Numbered from the stretch's first letter, positions 8,748 to 19,022 are shown. The stretch: 64,000 nucleotides of DNA from Thermus scotoductus DSM 8553 (GCF_000381045.1 NZ_KB905730.1:1-64000); one strand, 5' to 3'. Made by a program: numbers and translations. Notes: generated from the letters alone by a model not told the origin.

Positions 8748-10250
8748 ATGGAGCTTCCGCGCGCCTATGGCCTGCTTCTGCACCCCACCAGCCTTCCCGG
8801 ACCCTATGGGGTTGGCGTTCTTGGGGAGGAGGCTTTTGCCTTCCTCCGATTCCTGGGGGAGTCTGGGGCCCGCTACTGGCAGGTTTTGCCCTTAGGGCCC
8901 ACAGGATACGGAGACTCCCCCTACCAGTCCTTCAGCGCCTTTGCCGGGAACCCCTACCTCATCGACCTCCGCCCTCTGGCGGAGGCGGGGTACCTCCGCC
9001 TCGAGGACCCCGGTTTTCCCGAGGGCCGGGTGGATTACGGCTGGCTCTACGCCTGGAAGTGGCCGGCGCTTAGGGAAGCCTTCCGGGGTTTCCAGGAGCG
9101 GGCTAGCCGGGAGGAAAAGGAGGCCTTTCAGGCCTTTTGGGACCGGGAAAGGAGCTGGTTGGATGACTACGCCCTCTTCATGGCCTTGAAGGCCCACCAC
9201 GGAGGCCTTCCCTGGAACCGCTGGCCCATGCCCCTCCGCTTCAGGGAGGAAAAGGCTTTGCGGGAAGCCGAGGCCAGGCTTGCCGAGGAGGTGGCCTTCC
9301 ATGCCTGGACCCAGTGGTTTTTCTTCCGGCAGTGGCAGGCCTTGAGGGAGGCGGCGGAGGCCTTGGGCCTCTCCTTGATCGGCGACATGCCCATCTTCGT
9401 GGCCGAGGACTCCGCGGAGGTCTGGGCCCACCCCGAGTGGTTCCACCTGGATGAGGAGGGAAGGCCCACGGTGGTGGCGGGGGTGCCGCCGGATTACTTT
9501 TCGGAAACGGGCCAGCGCTGGGGGAATCCCCTGTACCGCTGGGAGGTGCTGGAAAGGGAGGGGTTCTCCTTCTGGATAGAGCGCCTGAGGAAGGCCTTGG
9601 AGCTTTTCCACCTGGTGCGCATCGACCACTTCCGGGGCTTTGAAGCCTACTGGGAGATCCCTGCCTCCTGCCCCACGGCAGTGGAGGGACGCTGGGTGAA
9701 GGCCCCGGGGGAGAAGCTCTTTCAGAAGATTCAGGAAACCTTTGGCCGGGTGCCCATCCTGGCGGAGGACCTGGGGGTGATCACCCCCGAGGTGGAGGCC
9801 CTGAGGGACCGGTTTGGCCTTCCGGGGATGAAGGTCCTGCAGTTCGCCTTTGACGGGGGGATGGAAAACCCCTTCCTGCCCCACAACTACCCCTCCCACG
9901 GCCGGGTGGTGGTCTACACCGGCACCCACGACAACGACACCACCTTGGGCTGGTACCGCACCGCCAGCCCGCACGAAAGGGCTTTTATGGAGCGTTACCT
10001 GGCGGAGTGGGGCCTCGGTTTTCACAGGGAGGAGGAGGTGCCTTGGGCCCTCATGCACCTGGGGATGAAGTCGGTGGCCAGGCTGGCCGTCTACCCCGTG
10101 CAGGATGTGTTGGCGTTGGGAAGCGAGGCCCGGATGAACTACCCTGGGCGCCCCTCGGGCAACTGGGCTTGGCGGCTTAGGCCCGGCCAGCTCCTGCCCG
10201 AGCACGGGGAACGGCTTCGCTGGATGGCCGAGGCCACGGGCAGGGTGTAA
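8748..10250 (+). CDS. malQ: 4-alpha-glucanotransferase (amylomaltase)
   Basis: A 500-residue GH77 enzyme, the same length as Thermus amylomaltases. It transfers alpha-1,4-glucan segments between maltodextrins. Family marks are PTGYGDSPYQSFSAFAGNPYLI, LIGDMPIFVAEDSAEVWAHPE, VRIDHFRGF with the catalytic Asp, ILAEDLGVITPEVEALRD with the acid/base Glu, and YTGTHDNDT. A -10-like TAAACT ends 6 nt before the ATG with no Shine-Dalgarno between, so the mRNA is probably leaderless. It is the sole glycogen/maltodextrin gene here and ends at a shared hairpin facing sucD. Confidence 0.96.
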   Translation: MELPRAYGLLLHPTSLPGPYGVGVLGEEAFAFLRFLGESGARYWQVLPLGPTGYGDSPYQSFSAFAGNPYLIDLRPLAEAGYLRLEDPGFPEGRVDYGWLYAWKWPALREAFRGFQERASREEKEAFQAFWDRERSWLDDYALFMALKAHHGGLPWNRWPMPLRFREEKALREAEARLAEEVAFHAWTQWFFFRQWQALREAAEALGLSLIGDMPIFVAEDSAEVWAHPEWFHLDEEGRPTVVAGVPPDYFSETGQRWGNPLYRWEVLEREGFSFWIERLRKALELFHLVRIDHFRGFEAYWEIPASCPTAVEGRWVKAPGEKLFQKIQETFGRVPILAEDLGVITPEVEALRDRFGLPGMKVLQFAFDGGMENPFLPHNYPSHGRVVVYTGTHDNDTTLGWYRTASPHERAFMERYLAEWGLGFHREEEVPWALMHLGMKSVARLAVYPVQDVLALGSEARMNYPGRPSGNWAWRLRPGQLLPEHGERLRWMAEATGRV

Positions 10251-10253
10251 AAA

Positions 10254-10281
10254 CACCCCACCCTGGCTCGGCCAGGGTGGG
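10254..10281 (-). terminator. Rho-independent terminator of sucCD (possibly bidirectional)
   Basis: CCCACCCTGGC and GCCAGGGTGGG form a perfect 11-bp stem with a TCG loop at 10257-10281. Read leftward it is followed by GTGTTTTT, a T-run fitting a terminator for sucD. Read rightward there is no T-run, so it may stop malQ transcripts only weakly. Confidence 0.85.
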
Positions 10282-10295
10282 AGGCTTAAGGGCTT

Positions 10296-11162
10296 TTAGC
10301 CCAAGGCCTTCTTCACCAGGTCCACGATTTCGTCGATGGTGTCGGCCACGGGGATACCTGCCTCGGCGAAGGCCTTCAGCTTGGACTCCGGGGTGCCCAC
10401 GTTCCCCATGATGATGGCTCCGGCGTGGCCCATGCGCTTGCCCTTCGGGGCGCTACGGCCGCCGATGAAGCCCACCACGGGCTTTTTCATGTTCTCCTTG
10501 ATCCAGGCTGCGGCCTCCTCCTCGTCGGATCCCCCGATCTCCCCGATGAGGACCACGGCCTCGGTCTCGGGGTCCTGGTTGAAGAGGGGGAGGAGGTCCT
10601 TAAAGGTGGTGCCGATCACCGGGTCGCCTCCAATGCCCACCGTGGTGGTGGTGCCCAGGCCCGCCTGGGAAAGGGCGGCGGCGGCCTCGTAGGTGAGGGT
10701 GCCGGAGCGGCTTATGAGCCCCACCTTCCCCCGCTTGAACACGTGGCCGGGCATGATGCCGATCTTGCTCTCCTCGGCGCTGATGATGCCCGGGCAGTTG
10801 CCCCCGATGAGGCGGCTTCCCAGGGCCTTGATCTCCTCCACCGCCTTCACCATGTCCAGGGTGGGGATGCCCTCGGTGATGAGGACGATGAGGGGGATGC
10901 CGGCGTGGGCCGCCTCGAGGGCCGCATCCGCTGCGGCAGGCGCCGGCACGAAGATGATGGAAGCGTCAATAGCATGGTGGGCCACGGCTTCCTTTACCGT
11001 GTCGTACACGGGAAGACCCAGGACCTCGCTACCCCCTTTGCCCGGGGTCACGCCGGCCACCACCTTGGTGCCGTATTCCAGCATCTGCCGGGTGTGGAAC
11101 TGCCCCTCCCGGCCGGTGATGCCCTGGACCAGGACGCGGGTTTCACGGTTGATCAGGATCAC
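10296..11162 (-). CDS. sucD: Succinyl-CoA synthetase, alpha subunit
   Basis: A 288-residue CoA-binding subunit of the TCA-cycle enzyme that interconverts succinyl-CoA and succinate with nucleotide synthesis. It has [20 protein letters not shown] for CoA binding, [29 protein letters not shown], and the phosphohistidine region [21 protein letters not shown] with the active His. Its start overlaps the sucC stop by 4 bp, so the two subunits are translated in a coupled manner. It is followed by the 11-bp-stem terminator. Confidence 0.97.
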   Translation of the reverse strand: MILINRETRVLVQGITGREGQFHTRQMLEYGTKVVAGVTPGKGGSEVLGLPVYDTVKEAVAHHAIDASIIFVPAPAAADAALEAAHAGIPLIVLITEGIPTLDMVKAVEEIKALGSRLIGGNCPGIISAEESKIGIMPGHVFKRGKVGLISRSGTLTYEAAAALSQAGLGTTTTVGIGGDPVIGTTFKDLLPLFNQDPETEAVVLIGEIGGSDEEEAAAWIKENMKKPVVGFIGGRSAPKGKRMGHAGAIIMGNVGTPESKLKAFAEAGIPVADTIDEIVDLVKKALG

Positions 11163-12295
11163 GCCGCACCTCCCACCATGGCCACGATGGCCTTGGCCGC
11201 CTCGAGGGACGTGGGGTACATGTAGATGGGCTTGCCTTCCAGAAGCTTTTTGGCCTCTTCCTCGGCGGTTCCCGCCACCCGCATGACCACGGGCTTGGTG
11301 AGAAGCCCCTCCTCCAGGGCCCGGATCACCCCCTTGGCCACCTCGTCCGCGCGGGTGATGCCGCCGAAGATGTTGATGAACACCCCCTTCACGTCGGGGT
11401 CCTTAAGGACCACCTTGAGGGCGTTATAGACCACCTCCGCCTTGGCCCCGCCCCCGATGTCCAGGAAGTTGGCGGGCTTACCCCCCACCCGGTTCACCAG
11501 GTCCAGGGTGTACATGACCAGGCCGGCCCCGTTGCCGATGATGCCGATGTTCCCCTGAAGCTTCACGTAGGCGAAGCCGTAGTTGCTGGCCTCCACCTCC
11601 AGGGGATGCTCGGCCTCGATCTCCCTGAGCTCCATCAGCTCGGGGTGCCGGAAGAGGGCGTTATCGTCCAGGACGATCTTGGCGTCGGCGGCCACGATCT
11701 GGCCCTCGGTGGTGACCACCAGGGGGTTGATCTCGGCGATGGAGGCATCCACGCCCTCGTAGGCCTGGTAGAGGGCCACCAGCACCTGGGCCAGCTTGTT
11801 GAGGTTGCCCTCGAGGCCCGCTTGTTTCACCATCTCCCGGGCCTCAAAAGCCCGAAAGCCCTTGTGGGGGTCGATCCAGAACTTGTGGATGGCCTCCGGG
11901 CGCTCCGCCGCCACCTCCTCGATGTCCACCCCCCCTTCCTTGGAGAGCATGAGGACCACCCGTTTTTGGGCGCGGTCCAGGATGAGGCCGGCGTAGTACT
12001 CCTTGGCGATGTCCACCGCCTCGGCCACCAGGACCTTCTTCACCGTGAGGCCCTTGATGTTCATCCCCAGGATGGCCTGGGCCTTCTCGTAGGCTTCCTG
12101 GGGGGTGTCCGCCAGCTTCACGCCCCCGGCCTTACCTCTCCCGCCCACGTGCACCTGGGCCTTGATCACCACCCGCTTGCCCAGCTCCTCCGCGATCCTT
12201 TTGGCCTCGTCCGGGGTGTAGGCCACCTTGCCGGGCGGCACCGGTACCCCATAACGGGCCAGGATCTCCTTGGCTTGATACTCGTGCAGGTTCAA
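11159..12295 (-). CDS. sucC: Succinyl-CoA synthetase, beta subunit
   Basis: The 378-residue nucleotide-binding (ATP-grasp) subunit. It begins [20 protein letters not shown], the normal N-terminus of SucC, if translation starts on TTG at 12293-12295. That TTG is spaced about 7 nt after AAGGAGGTG, whereas an in-frame GTG at 12304 lies inside the Shine-Dalgarno and is rejected. GGRGKAGGV, the Mg2+/phosphate-binding EINPLVVT and FLDIGGGA are present. Upstream there is a consensus TATAAT and a 16-bp palindrome overlapping the ribosome-binding site. Confidence 0.96.
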   Translation of the reverse strand: MNLHEYQAKEILARYGVPVPPGKVAYTPDEAKRIAEELGKRVVIKAQVHVGGRGKAGGVKLADTPQEAYEKAQAILGMNIKGLTVKKVLVAEAVDIAKEYYAGLILDRAQKRVVLMLSKEGGVDIEEVAAERPEAIHKFWIDPHKGFRAFEAREMVKQAGLEGNLNKLAQVLVALYQAYEGVDASIAEINPLVVTTEGQIVAADAKIVLDDNALFRHPELMELREIEAEHPLEVEASNYGFAYVKLQGNIGIIGNGAGLVMYTLDLVNRVGGKPANFLDIGGGAKAEVVYNALKVVLKDPDVKGVFINIFGGITRADEVAKGVIRALEEGLLTKPVVMRVAGTAEEEAKKLLEGKPIYMYPTSLEAAKAIVAMVGGAA

Positions 12296-12306
12296 GCTTT
12301 CCACCT

Positions 12307-12337
12307 CCTTGGCCGGCCAAGGCCGTTAGGCATTATA
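12307..12337 (-). promoter_or_regulatory. sucC -10 box and palindrome over its ribosome-binding site
   Basis: On the minus strand TATAAT (12337-12332) is a perfect -10 hexamer; no good -35 is visible. Between it and sucC is the 16-bp perfect palindrome CCTTGGCCGGCCAAGG (12307-12322), whose last bases form part of the AAGGAGGTG Shine-Dalgarno. It could be a DNA operator or an RNA hairpin hiding the ribosome-binding site; sequence alone cannot separate the two. Confidence 0.55.
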
Positions 12338-12357
12338 AGCTACCGGGCTTTCGGCCA

Positions 12358-13371
12358 TTAGCTTTGCGCTTCGGCGGCAGGCTGGGCGAAGAAGAGGCGG
12401 CCCACCTGGGTCTGGATGGCCTGGGTGATGACCACCTCCACCTCCTGGCCCCGGTAGCGGATCCCCCCATCCACCACCACCATGGAGCCATCCTCCAGGT
12501 AGCCCACCCCCTGGTGGGGCTCCTTGCCTTCCTTGAGGATGAGAAGCTTCAGGGTGTCCCCCACCTTGAGCTGGGGACGGAGGGCCTGGGCCAGGGCCTG
12601 GACGGAAAGGGCCTTAACCCCGTAGATCCTGGCCATTTGCAAAAGGGCCAGGTCGTTGGTTACCAGGGCGGCTGTTAGGTCCCGGGCCAGGAAGAGGAGC
12701 TTCTCGTCCACGCTTTCCCCCTTGGGGGCTTCCTCCAGGACCTCGAGGACCACAAGCTCCTTAAGCCTCTCCAGGGTTTCCAGGCCCCGCCTGCCCTTGG
12801 CCCGCTTGAGGGGGTCGGGGCTGTCGGCGAAGTGCTGGAGCTCTTTGAGGACAAAGTGGGGCACGTAAAGAGGGCCTTCCAGGAACCCCGTGGCCGCCAC
12901 CTCCGCTACCCTGCCGTCCACCAGGACGCTGGTGTCCAGCACCTTGCCCCCTTGGGGGCGGCGGGGGGTTTGGGGAAGGCGCAGGTAGTCCTTGTAGCCC
13001 AGGGCCAGGTAGGAGAAAAGCCCCACCAGAAAGAGGGCCAGGAGGAGGCTATGGTAAGGGGAAAACCCTGGGATCTGGGAAAGGAGGCTGGTTACCAGAA
13101 CCGTAAAGAGGAGGCCCAGCGTGGCCCCTAGGGTCAGGGCCACGGGCACTTCCGGGGGAAGCTCCCTGAGGCGCCCAAGCCGTCTTTCCCAGAGGCTTTC
13201 GAGTCTTGGGGCCAGGAGAACCCCGGTCAGCAGGCCGGCCAGGGTCAAATACAGGCGGTTGAGGGAAAGGAGGCCGGCCGAGTGGGAAAGGAGGCCCAGG
13301 CCCTCCAGGGCCGCCGCCAGCTGGTAGCCCAGGAAGGCGAAAAGTAGATAGAGAAGGAGGCGAGGGCTCAT
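12358..13371 (-). CDS. PIN-TRAM membrane protein (YacL type)
   Basis: A 337-residue protein with four hydrophobic segments in the first 120 residues, then a PIN nuclease domain starting KVLDTSVLVDGRVAEVAATGFL with acidic residues typical of metal-dependent RNases (including LVTNDLALLQMARI). It ends in a TRAM-like RNA-binding domain (VGDTLKLLILKEGKEPHQGVGYL to VEVVITQAIQTQVGRLFFA). This matches the YacL family; the cellular RNA target is unknown. It begins at the radA stop codon with a 4-bp ATGA overlap, so the two are cotranslated. Confidence 0.88.
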   Translation of the reverse strand: MSPRLLLYLLFAFLGYQLAAALEGLGLLSHSAGLLSLNRLYLTLAGLLTGVLLAPRLESLWERRLGRLRELPPEVPVALTLGATLGLLFTVLVTSLLSQIPGFSPYHSLLLALFLVGLFSYLALGYKDYLRLPQTPRRPQGGKVLDTSVLVDGRVAEVAATGFLEGPLYVPHFVLKELQHFADSPDPLKRAKGRRGLETLERLKELVVLEVLEEAPKGESVDEKLLFLARDLTAALVTNDLALLQMARIYGVKALSVQALAQALRPQLKVGDTLKLLILKEGKEPHQGVGYLEDGSMVVVDGGIRYRGQEVEVVITQAIQTQVGRLFFAQPAAEAQS

Positions 13372-14645
13372 TCCAGGTACTGCTCCACCGCTTTCCCCAA
13401 GGAGCGGGTGTTCCCCGGATGCACAAAGCGGGAAAACCCCGCCCGCTCCCCTTCCCTAAGCCGCCTTTCCAATCCCATGACGCTCCTCACCTCGCCCAAA
13501 AGACCTACCTCCCCCAGCACCGCCAGGTCCGAGGGCAGGGCCTTGCCCACCACCGCAGAATACACCGCCAAGGCCACCGCCAGATCCAGGCCCGGGTCCT
13601 GCACCTTAAGCCCTCCTGCCAGGTTCACGTAGATGTCCAGGTTCCCTAGGGGAAGGCCAAGCCGCCTTTCCAGGACCGCCAGGACCATGTCCACCCGCCT
13701 GGCGTCCAGGCCCTGGACCACCCTCCTGGGGGCGGGGAAGGGGGTTCTGGCGGCCAGGGCTTGGACCTCGAGGGCCAGGGCTCTTTCTCCCGCCAGGGCC
13801 AGGGCGATGGCGCTTCCCGGAACCCCGAGGGGCCTTTCCAGAAGGAAGGCCTCCGAGGGATTCTGCACCTCCACCAGGCCCTCCTCCTCCATGCGGAAGA
13901 CCCCGAGCTCCCCCACGGGGCCGAAGCGGTTCTTGGCGCTGCGCAAGACCCGGTAGACCCCGGCGCTTTCCAGGTAGAGGGTGGCGTCCACCGCATGCTC
14001 TATGCTCTTGGGCCCGGCCACCACCCCCTCCTTGGTCACGTGGCCCACCAAAAGGGTGGTGATGCCCCCCTCCTTGGCCAGGCGCACGAAGGCGTGGGTG
14101 GCCTCCCGCACCGCCACCAGGCTACCTGGGCTTCCCCCTGCCTCAATCGTCTGTATGGAATCCACGAAAAGCACCTCAGGAGGATCCCGCTCCAGGAGGG
14201 AAAGAAGGGGTTCCAGGCGGGTTTCCTTTAGGAGAAGGAGCTCTTTTACCCCAAGCCTCCTCGCCCTCAGCTTGATCTGGGCCGGGGATTCCTCTCCGGC
14301 CAGGTAGTAGACCTTCCTGGTGAGGTGCTTGGCCAGCTCCAGAAGGAGGGTGCTCTTGCCCACCCCGGGTTCTCCCCCCAGGAGGACCACCTCCCCCGGC
14401 ACGAACCCCCCGCCCAAGACCCGGTCCACCTCGGAAAGACCAGAGGAGAAGCGCTTCTCCTCGGCCTCGTTCACCTGGGAGAGGGAAATCGGCGAGGGGG
14501 CTTCCAGGTGGGCTTGGCGGGATGGGGCACGGGGGGAGGGGGCTACCTCCTGGAAGCTCTCCCAGGCACCGCAGGCCGGGCAGCGCCCCAGGGGCTTGGG
14601 GGTGCGGTAACCGCATTCCACGCAGGTATAGGAGGTCTTGGCCAT
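13368..14645 (-). CDS. radA: DNA repair protein RadA (Sms)
   Basis: A 425-residue RecA-like protein with a Lon-type C-terminal domain that promotes branch migration during recombination. It begins MAKTSYTCVECGYRTPKPLG with a four-cysteine zinc finger (C-x2-C ... C-x2-C), then Walker A GGEPGVGKST, the RadA signature KNRFGPVGELGVF and a LonC-like end with NLAGGLKVQDPGLDLA and LGEVGLLGEVR. A longer frame upstream to 14774 is rejected because homologues start at the zinc finger. It follows clpC after 79 bp that include a terminator and is translationally coupled to the PIN-TRAM gene. Confidence 0.96.
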   Translation of the reverse strand: MAKTSYTCVECGYRTPKPLGRCPACGAWESFQEVAPSPRAPSRQAHLEAPSPISLSQVNEAEEKRFSSGLSEVDRVLGGGFVPGEVVLLGGEPGVGKSTLLLELAKHLTRKVYYLAGEESPAQIKLRARRLGVKELLLLKETRLEPLLSLLERDPPEVLFVDSIQTIEAGGSPGSLVAVREATHAFVRLAKEGGITTLLVGHVTKEGVVAGPKSIEHAVDATLYLESAGVYRVLRSAKNRFGPVGELGVFRMEEEGLVEVQNPSEAFLLERPLGVPGSAIALALAGERALALEVQALAARTPFPAPRRVVQGLDARRVDMVLAVLERRLGLPLGNLDIYVNLAGGLKVQDPGLDLAVALAVYSAVVGKALPSDLAVLGEVGLLGEVRSVMGLERRLREGERAGFSRFVHPGNTRSLGKAVEQYLE

Positions 14646-14670
14646 GGGTTCAGGCCTCGAGGGGCCCGAG

Positions 14671-14693
14671 AAAAAACGGCCCCCTCGAGGGGA
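14671..14693 (-). terminator. Terminator downstream of clpC
   Basis: Read leftward, CCCCTCGAGGGG can fold with a 4-nt loop and is followed by GCCG and six T residues (AAAAAA on the plus strand at 14671-14676). A second CCTCGAGG copy at 14654-14661 allows a larger alternative stem with the T-run in its loop. It lies between clpC and radA and should separate their transcripts. Confidence 0.7.
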
Positions 14694-14724
14694 GGAGGCA
14701 GGGCCTTGGGATTCCTGGGAACAT

Positions 14725-16935
14725 CTAGACCAAAAGCTCCTCGCCCTCCACCTCGTGGAAGGCCAGGTGCCCATCCTCCACGTTCACGTAGAGGTGGCCG
14801 GTGGGTTTTTTGAGGAGGGCCAGGGAGAGGGGATCTTCGATGCGTTCCCGGATGATGCTCCGGATGGCCCGGGCGCTCCCCGTCTTGGGGGCCTGCTCCA
14901 CCACGAACCGGGCCACCTCGGGGGCAAAGCGCACGGTGATGTCCCGGGATTGCAGCTCCTTCTGGATGTCGTCCAGCATCATCCGGGCCACCTGCACCAG
15001 CTCCTCCTCCGTGAGGGGGCGGAAGCGGATCACCTCGTCCAGGCGGTCCAGGAACTCGGGGGTAAAGAGGGACTTGAGGGGGGATTCCGTGTCCACTTCC
15101 TTGCTGGTGAAGCCGATGGCCGGGCCCACGTTGTAGCCGGTGTTGGAGGTCATGATGAGGATGACTCGGCGGAAGTCCACGGTCCGCCCCATGCCGTCGG
15201 TGAGGCGCCCCTCGTCCAGGACCTGGAGAAAGGTGTTGTAGATGTCGGGGTGGGCCTTCTCAATCTCGTCCAGGAGCACCACGCTGAAGGGCTGGCGGCG
15301 CACCGCCTCCGTGAGCCGGCCCCCCTGCTCGTAGCCCACGTAGCCGGGAGGGGCCCCGATCAGCTTGGAAACGGAGTGGGGCTCCTGGAACTCGGACATG
15401 TCAAAGCGGATGAGGGCCCGCTCGGAGCCGAAGAGCACCTCGGCCAGGGCCTTGGCCAGCTGGGTCTTGCCCACCCCGCTTTGGCCCACGAAGAGGAAGC
15501 TGGCTGCCACCCGGGTCCGGCCTCCCAGACCCACCCGGGCCCGCCTAAGGGCGCTGGCCAGAGCGCGGATGGCCTCCTCCTGGCCCACCACCCGCTTTCT
15601 AAGCTCCTCCTCGAGGCGCATGAGCTTCTCGTCGTCCTTGTCGTCCACGTAGATCCCACCCCAGGAGTCCACCACCGCCTCGATGTCCTCCCGGGTCACC
15701 ACGGGGGTCCCGTCCTCCTCCTCGGCCACGGGGAGGCCCAGGGAGGCGTTCAGGCGGACCCTCGAGGCCGCCTCGTCAATGAGGTCAATGGCCTTGTCGG
15801 GGAAGTTGCGCCCTGGGAGGGAACGGATGCCGATCTTGACGGAAAGCTCCAGGACCTCGTCGGGGATGATGACCCCGTGGTGGGCCTCGTAGCGGGGACG
15901 GAGGCCTTTGAGGATCTCCAAGGTTTCCTCCGGGGAGGGCTCCAGGACGATCACCGGCTGGAAGCGCCGCTCCAGGGCCGCGTCCTTCTCTATGTAGCGG
16001 TGGTACTCCCCGGTGGTGGTGGCCCCGATCACCTGGATCTCCCCTCGGGCCAGGGCGGGTTTCAGGATGTTGGCGGCATCCAGGGTACCCTCGGCCCCCC
16101 CGGCCCCGATCAGGGTGTGAAGCTCGTCAATGAAGGCGATGACCTTGGCGTTTTTGAGCTCCTCGATGATCTGGCGCAGGCGCTCCTCAAACTCCCCCCG
16201 GTACTTGGTGCCCGCCACCACCCCGGCGAGGTCAATGGCCACCACCCGGGCACCCTTGAGGATGGGGGGCACCCGGCCTTCCACGATGGCCTGGGCCAAC
16301 CCCTCCACGATGGCCGTCTTGCCCACTCCCGGGTCCCCGATGAGCACGGGGTTGTTCTTGGAGCGCCGGGCCAGGATCTGGATCACCCGGTTGATCTCCT
16401 CCTGCCGGCCGATGACGGGATCCAGCTTGCCCTCCCGGGCCTCCTTGGTGAGGTCACGGCCGTACTCGTCCAGGAAGGGCGTGTTCACCGGCTTTTCCCG
16501 CTCCCGGCCCTCGGCCATGGAGAGGATACGCCAGCGAATGGCGTCCACGTCCTTGGCGAAGTGGGAGAGGATGCGGTAGGCGATCCCGTCCCCCTCTCGG
16601 ATGATGCCCAGGAGGATGTGCTCGGTGCCGATCACCGGGGCCCCCATGTTGCGGGCCTCGGCGCTGGCCAGCTCCATGACCCGCCTGGCCCTGGGCGTAA
16701 TGGCAGGGGGTTCTCCGGTGCGGCTCCCCTCGCCGCGGCCCACCAGCTCCTCCACCATGCGGCGCATGGCCTCGAGGCTTGCCCCGTACTCCTGGAGGAT
16801 GCGGGCCGCTGTACCCCCCTCGCGCATCAGGCCCAGGAGGAGGTGCTCTGGGCCGATCATGGAGTGGCCTAAGCGGCTCCCCTCCTCCCTTGCGTAGTGG
16901 AAAACCAGCCTGGCGCGATCGTCGTACCTGTTCAT
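14725..16935 (-). CDS. clpC: ATP-dependent Clp protease ATPase subunit ClpC/ClpA type
   Basis: A 736-residue AAA+ unfoldase that feeds substrates to ClpP. The N-domain starts [19 protein letters not shown] with two Clp_N repeats ([22 protein letters not shown]). The first AAA+ module has [15 protein letters not shown] and [12 protein letters not shown], the second [25 protein letters not shown] and the C-terminal D2-small domain. The linker between modules ([19 protein letters not shown]) is short and shows no UVR motif. The ATG at 16933-16935 begins the conserved N-domain; a longer frame to 17121 is rejected. A -10-like TAGAAT lies about 16 nt upstream. Confidence 0.94.
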   Translation of the reverse strand: MNRYDDRARLVFHYAREEGSRLGHSMIGPEHLLLGLMREGGTAARILQEYGASLEAMRRMVEELVGRGEGSRTGEPPAITPRARRVMELASAEARNMGAPVIGTEHILLGIIREGDGIAYRILSHFAKDVDAIRWRILSMAEGREREKPVNTPFLDEYGRDLTKEAREGKLDPVIGRQEEINRVIQILARRSKNNPVLIGDPGVGKTAIVEGLAQAIVEGRVPPILKGARVVAIDLAGVVAGTKYRGEFEERLRQIIEELKNAKVIAFIDELHTLIGAGGAEGTLDAANILKPALARGEIQVIGATTTGEYHRYIEKDAALERRFQPVIVLEPSPEETLEILKGLRPRYEAHHGVIIPDEVLELSVKIGIRSLPGRNFPDKAIDLIDEAASRVRLNASLGLPVAEEEDGTPVVTREDIEAVVDSWGGIYVDDKDDEKLMRLEEELRKRVVGQEEAIRALASALRRARVGLGGRTRVAASFLFVGQSGVGKTQLAKALAEVLFGSERALIRFDMSEFQEPHSVSKLIGAPPGYVGYEQGGRLTEAVRRQPFSVVLLDEIEKAHPDIYNTFLQVLDEGRLTDGMGRTVDFRRVILIMTSNTGYNVGPAIGFTSKEVDTESPLKSLFTPEFLDRLDEVIRFRPLTEEELVQVARMMLDDIQKELQSRDITVRFAPEVARFVVEQAPKTGSARAIRSIIRERIEDPLSLALLKKPTGHLYVNVEDGHLAFHEVEGEELLV

Positions 16936-17051
16936 GCTCCCCTCGTCACCTATTCTAGCGTAAGCCGGGCATGGGCGGGGGTTTGCGCCTGGGCTCACCA
17001 TGGGTTCCCGTGGTGCCTTGGCCCCTCCTTCCGGTAATATGCCCTGTAACC

Positions 17052-17067
17052 GGGGGCCTAGGCCCCC
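17052..17067. promoter_or_regulatory. Perfect palindrome in the glyS leader
   Basis: GGGGGCCTAGGCCCCC is a 16-bp perfect palindrome ending 13 nt before the glyS ATG, followed by TTT and then GGGAGGAACG (Shine-Dalgarno). As RNA it is a compact GC hairpin with a short U-run, terminator-like; as DNA it could be an operator. TAATAT at 17035-17040 is a possible -10 box just upstream. Confidence 0.5.
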
Positions 17068-17080
17068 TTTGGGAGGAACG

Positions 17081-18601
17081 ATGCCAGCGAGCACCCTTGA
17101 TGAACTGGTGGCGCTTTGCAAACGCAGGGGGTTTATCTTTCAGGGCTCCGAGATCTACGGGGGCCTCCAGGGGACCTACGACTACGGTCCTTTGGGGGTG
17201 GAGCTCAAGAACAACCTGAAGCAGGCCTGGTGGCGGAGGAACGTCTACGAGCGGGACGACATGGAGGGGTTGGATGCTAGCGTCCTCACCCACCGCTTGG
17301 TCCTGTACTATTCCGGCCACGAGGCCACCTTTGCCGATCCCATGGTGGATAACCGCATCACCAAGAAGCGCTACCGCCTGGACCACCTCCTCAAAGACCA
17401 GCCGGAAGAGGTGCTCAGGAGGCTCTACCGGGCCATGGAGGTGGAGGAGGATAACCTTCATGCCCTGGTCCAGGCCATGATGCAGGCCCCGGAAAGGGCT
17501 GGGGGGGCCATGACCGCAGCCGGGGTGCTGGATCCCGCCACCGCTGAGCCCGGGGACTGGACCCCACCCCGTTACTTCAACATGATGTTCAAGACCTACG
17601 TGGGCCCGGTGGAGGACGAGGCTTCCCTGGCCTACTTGCGCCCGGAGACCGCCCAGGGCATCTTCGTGAACTTCAAGAACGTCCTGGACAGCACGAGCCG
17701 GAAGCTTCCCTTCGGCATCGCCCAGATCGGCAAGGCCTTCCGCAACGAGATCACCCCCAGGAATTTCATCTTCCGGGTGCGGGAGTTTGAGCAGATGGAG
17801 ATCGAGTACTTCGTCCGCCCGGGGGAGGACGAGTACTGGCACCGTTACTGGGTGGAGGAGAGGCTTCGGTGGTGGCAGGAGATGGGCTTAAGCCGAGATA
17901 ACCTGGTCCCCTACGAGCAGCCCCCCGAGGAGCTGGCCCACTACGCCAAGGCCACGGTGGACATCCTCTACCGCTTTCCCCATGGCCTCGAGGAGCTGGA
18001 GGGGATCGCCAACCGCACGGACTTTGACCTGGGGAGCCACACCAAGGACCAGGAGGAGCTTGGCATCACTGCCCGGGTGCTTAAAAACGAGCACTCCACC
18101 GCCCGCCTGGCTTACCGGGACCCCGATACCGGCAAGTGGTTTGTCCCCTACGTGATCGAGCCCTCGGCCGGGGTGGACCGGGGGGTCTTGGCCCTCCTGT
18201 CGGAGGCCTTCACCCGGGAGGAGCTTCCGAATGGGGAGGAACGCATCGTCCTAAAGCTTAAGCCCCAGCTCGCCCCCATCAAGGTGGCGGTCATCCCCCT
18301 GGTCAGGAACCGCCCGGAGATCACCGAGTACGCCAAGCGTTTGAAGGCCCGGCTCCAGGCCCTGGGGTTGGGCCGGATCCTCTACGAGGACACCGGCAAC
18401 ATCGGCAAAGCCTACCGCCGCCACGACGAGGTGGGCACCCCCTTCGCCATCACCGTGGACTACGACACCATCGGGCAGAGCAAGGATGGGACCACCCGGC
18501 TCAAGGACACGGTCACCGTGCGGGACCGGGACACCATGGAGCAGATCCGACTTCACGTGGAGGAGCTGGAGGGGTTTTTGCGGGAGAAGCTCAGGTGGTA
18601 G
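17081..18601 (+). CDS. glyS: Glycyl-tRNA synthetase (dimeric alpha2 type)
   Basis: A 506-residue class II synthetase, the length of the T. thermophilus enzyme. It starts [20 protein letters not shown], then [20 protein letters not shown]. Motif 2 ([29 protein letters not shown]) and motif 3 ([18 protein letters not shown]) are intact, followed by the anticodon-binding domain ([11 protein letters not shown] to [10 protein letters not shown]). It charges tRNA-Gly. ATG at 17081 is chosen over upstream starts because of GGGAGGAACG directly before it and the homologue N-terminus. A palindrome in the leader may regulate it. Confidence 0.97.
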   Translation: MPASTLDELVALCKRRGFIFQGSEIYGGLQGTYDYGPLGVELKNNLKQAWWRRNVYERDDMEGLDASVLTHRLVLYYSGHEATFADPMVDNRITKKRYRLDHLLKDQPEEVLRRLYRAMEVEEDNLHALVQAMMQAPERAGGAMTAAGVLDPATAEPGDWTPPRYFNMMFKTYVGPVEDEASLAYLRPETAQGIFVNFKNVLDSTSRKLPFGIAQIGKAFRNEITPRNFIFRVREFEQMEIEYFVRPGEDEYWHRYWVEERLRWWQEMGLSRDNLVPYEQPPEELAHYAKATVDILYRFPHGLEELEGIANRTDFDLGSHTKDQEELGITARVLKNEHSTARLAYRDPDTGKWFVPYVIEPSAGVDRGVLALLSEAFTREELPNGEERIVLKLKPQLAPIKVAVIPLVRNRPEITEYAKRLKARLQALGLGRILYEDTGNIGKAYRRHDEVGTPFAITVDYDTIGQSKDGTTRLKDTVTVRDRDTMEQIRLHVEELEGFLREKLRW

Positions 18602-18728
18602 GGGAGGTCTTGGTCCCAAGGGGCCCTTTGGTCTGCCCCACGGGTCCGGTTCTCCTGCAAAGCGTTTGGTATCGTGGGGAGGGAGAGGATACCTTTCGCT
18701 TGGTGACCGCTTACCCGTGGAGGGAGAA

Positions 18729-18950
18729 ATGATCCGCGAGCACGATCTGGTGGTTCTTAAGCGCGACCACAGGGAAGTGGGCCTCGAGGCGGGGGATGTG
18801 GGTGCGGTGGTCCTGGTCTATCCCAAGGGTGGCTACATGGTCGAGTTTGTGGACCATGAGGGAAACACCTTGGCTTTGCTGGATCTAAAGGAGGACGAGG
18901 TCCTTCCCCTGCGGGGTCCAGCCCTTCTGCGGGCCAAGGTGCTGGGGTAG
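18729..18950 (+). CDS. DUF4926-like small protein
   Basis: Seventy-three residues beginning MIREHDLVVLKRDHREVGLE, with an SH3-like beta-strand pattern: GDVGAVVLVYPKGGYMVEFVD, then TLALLDLKEDEVLP. This fits the DUF4926 family of short proteins that often accompany toxin-like genes elsewhere, but no such partner is visible here. GGAGGGAGAA precedes the ATG. The 127 bp between glyS and this gene contain no convincing ORF. Function unknown. Confidence 0.65.
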   Translation: MIREHDLVVLKRDHREVGLEAGDVGAVVLVYPKGGYMVEFVDHEGNTLALLDLKEDEVLPLRGPALLRAKVLG

Positions 18951-19022
18951 CCCTTTGGGTGAAGAAGGTCTGGGAGGCGAAACCATGGTGGGCTTCTGGG
19001 TGGCCAGCAAGGAGGAGAGAGG

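Noticed and set aside
8892-10256. 454-codon minus-strand frame opposite malQ
   Set aside because: Shadow of the amylomaltase gene.
14638-16872. 744-codon open frame on the plus strand opposite clpC
   Set aside because: It is antisense to an intact ClpC with conserved motifs; its His/Gly/Leu-rich product is the usual artefact of high third-position GC.
17000-17080. T-box riboswitch before glyS
   Set aside because: No T-box consensus sequence or stem I; only a short palindrome.
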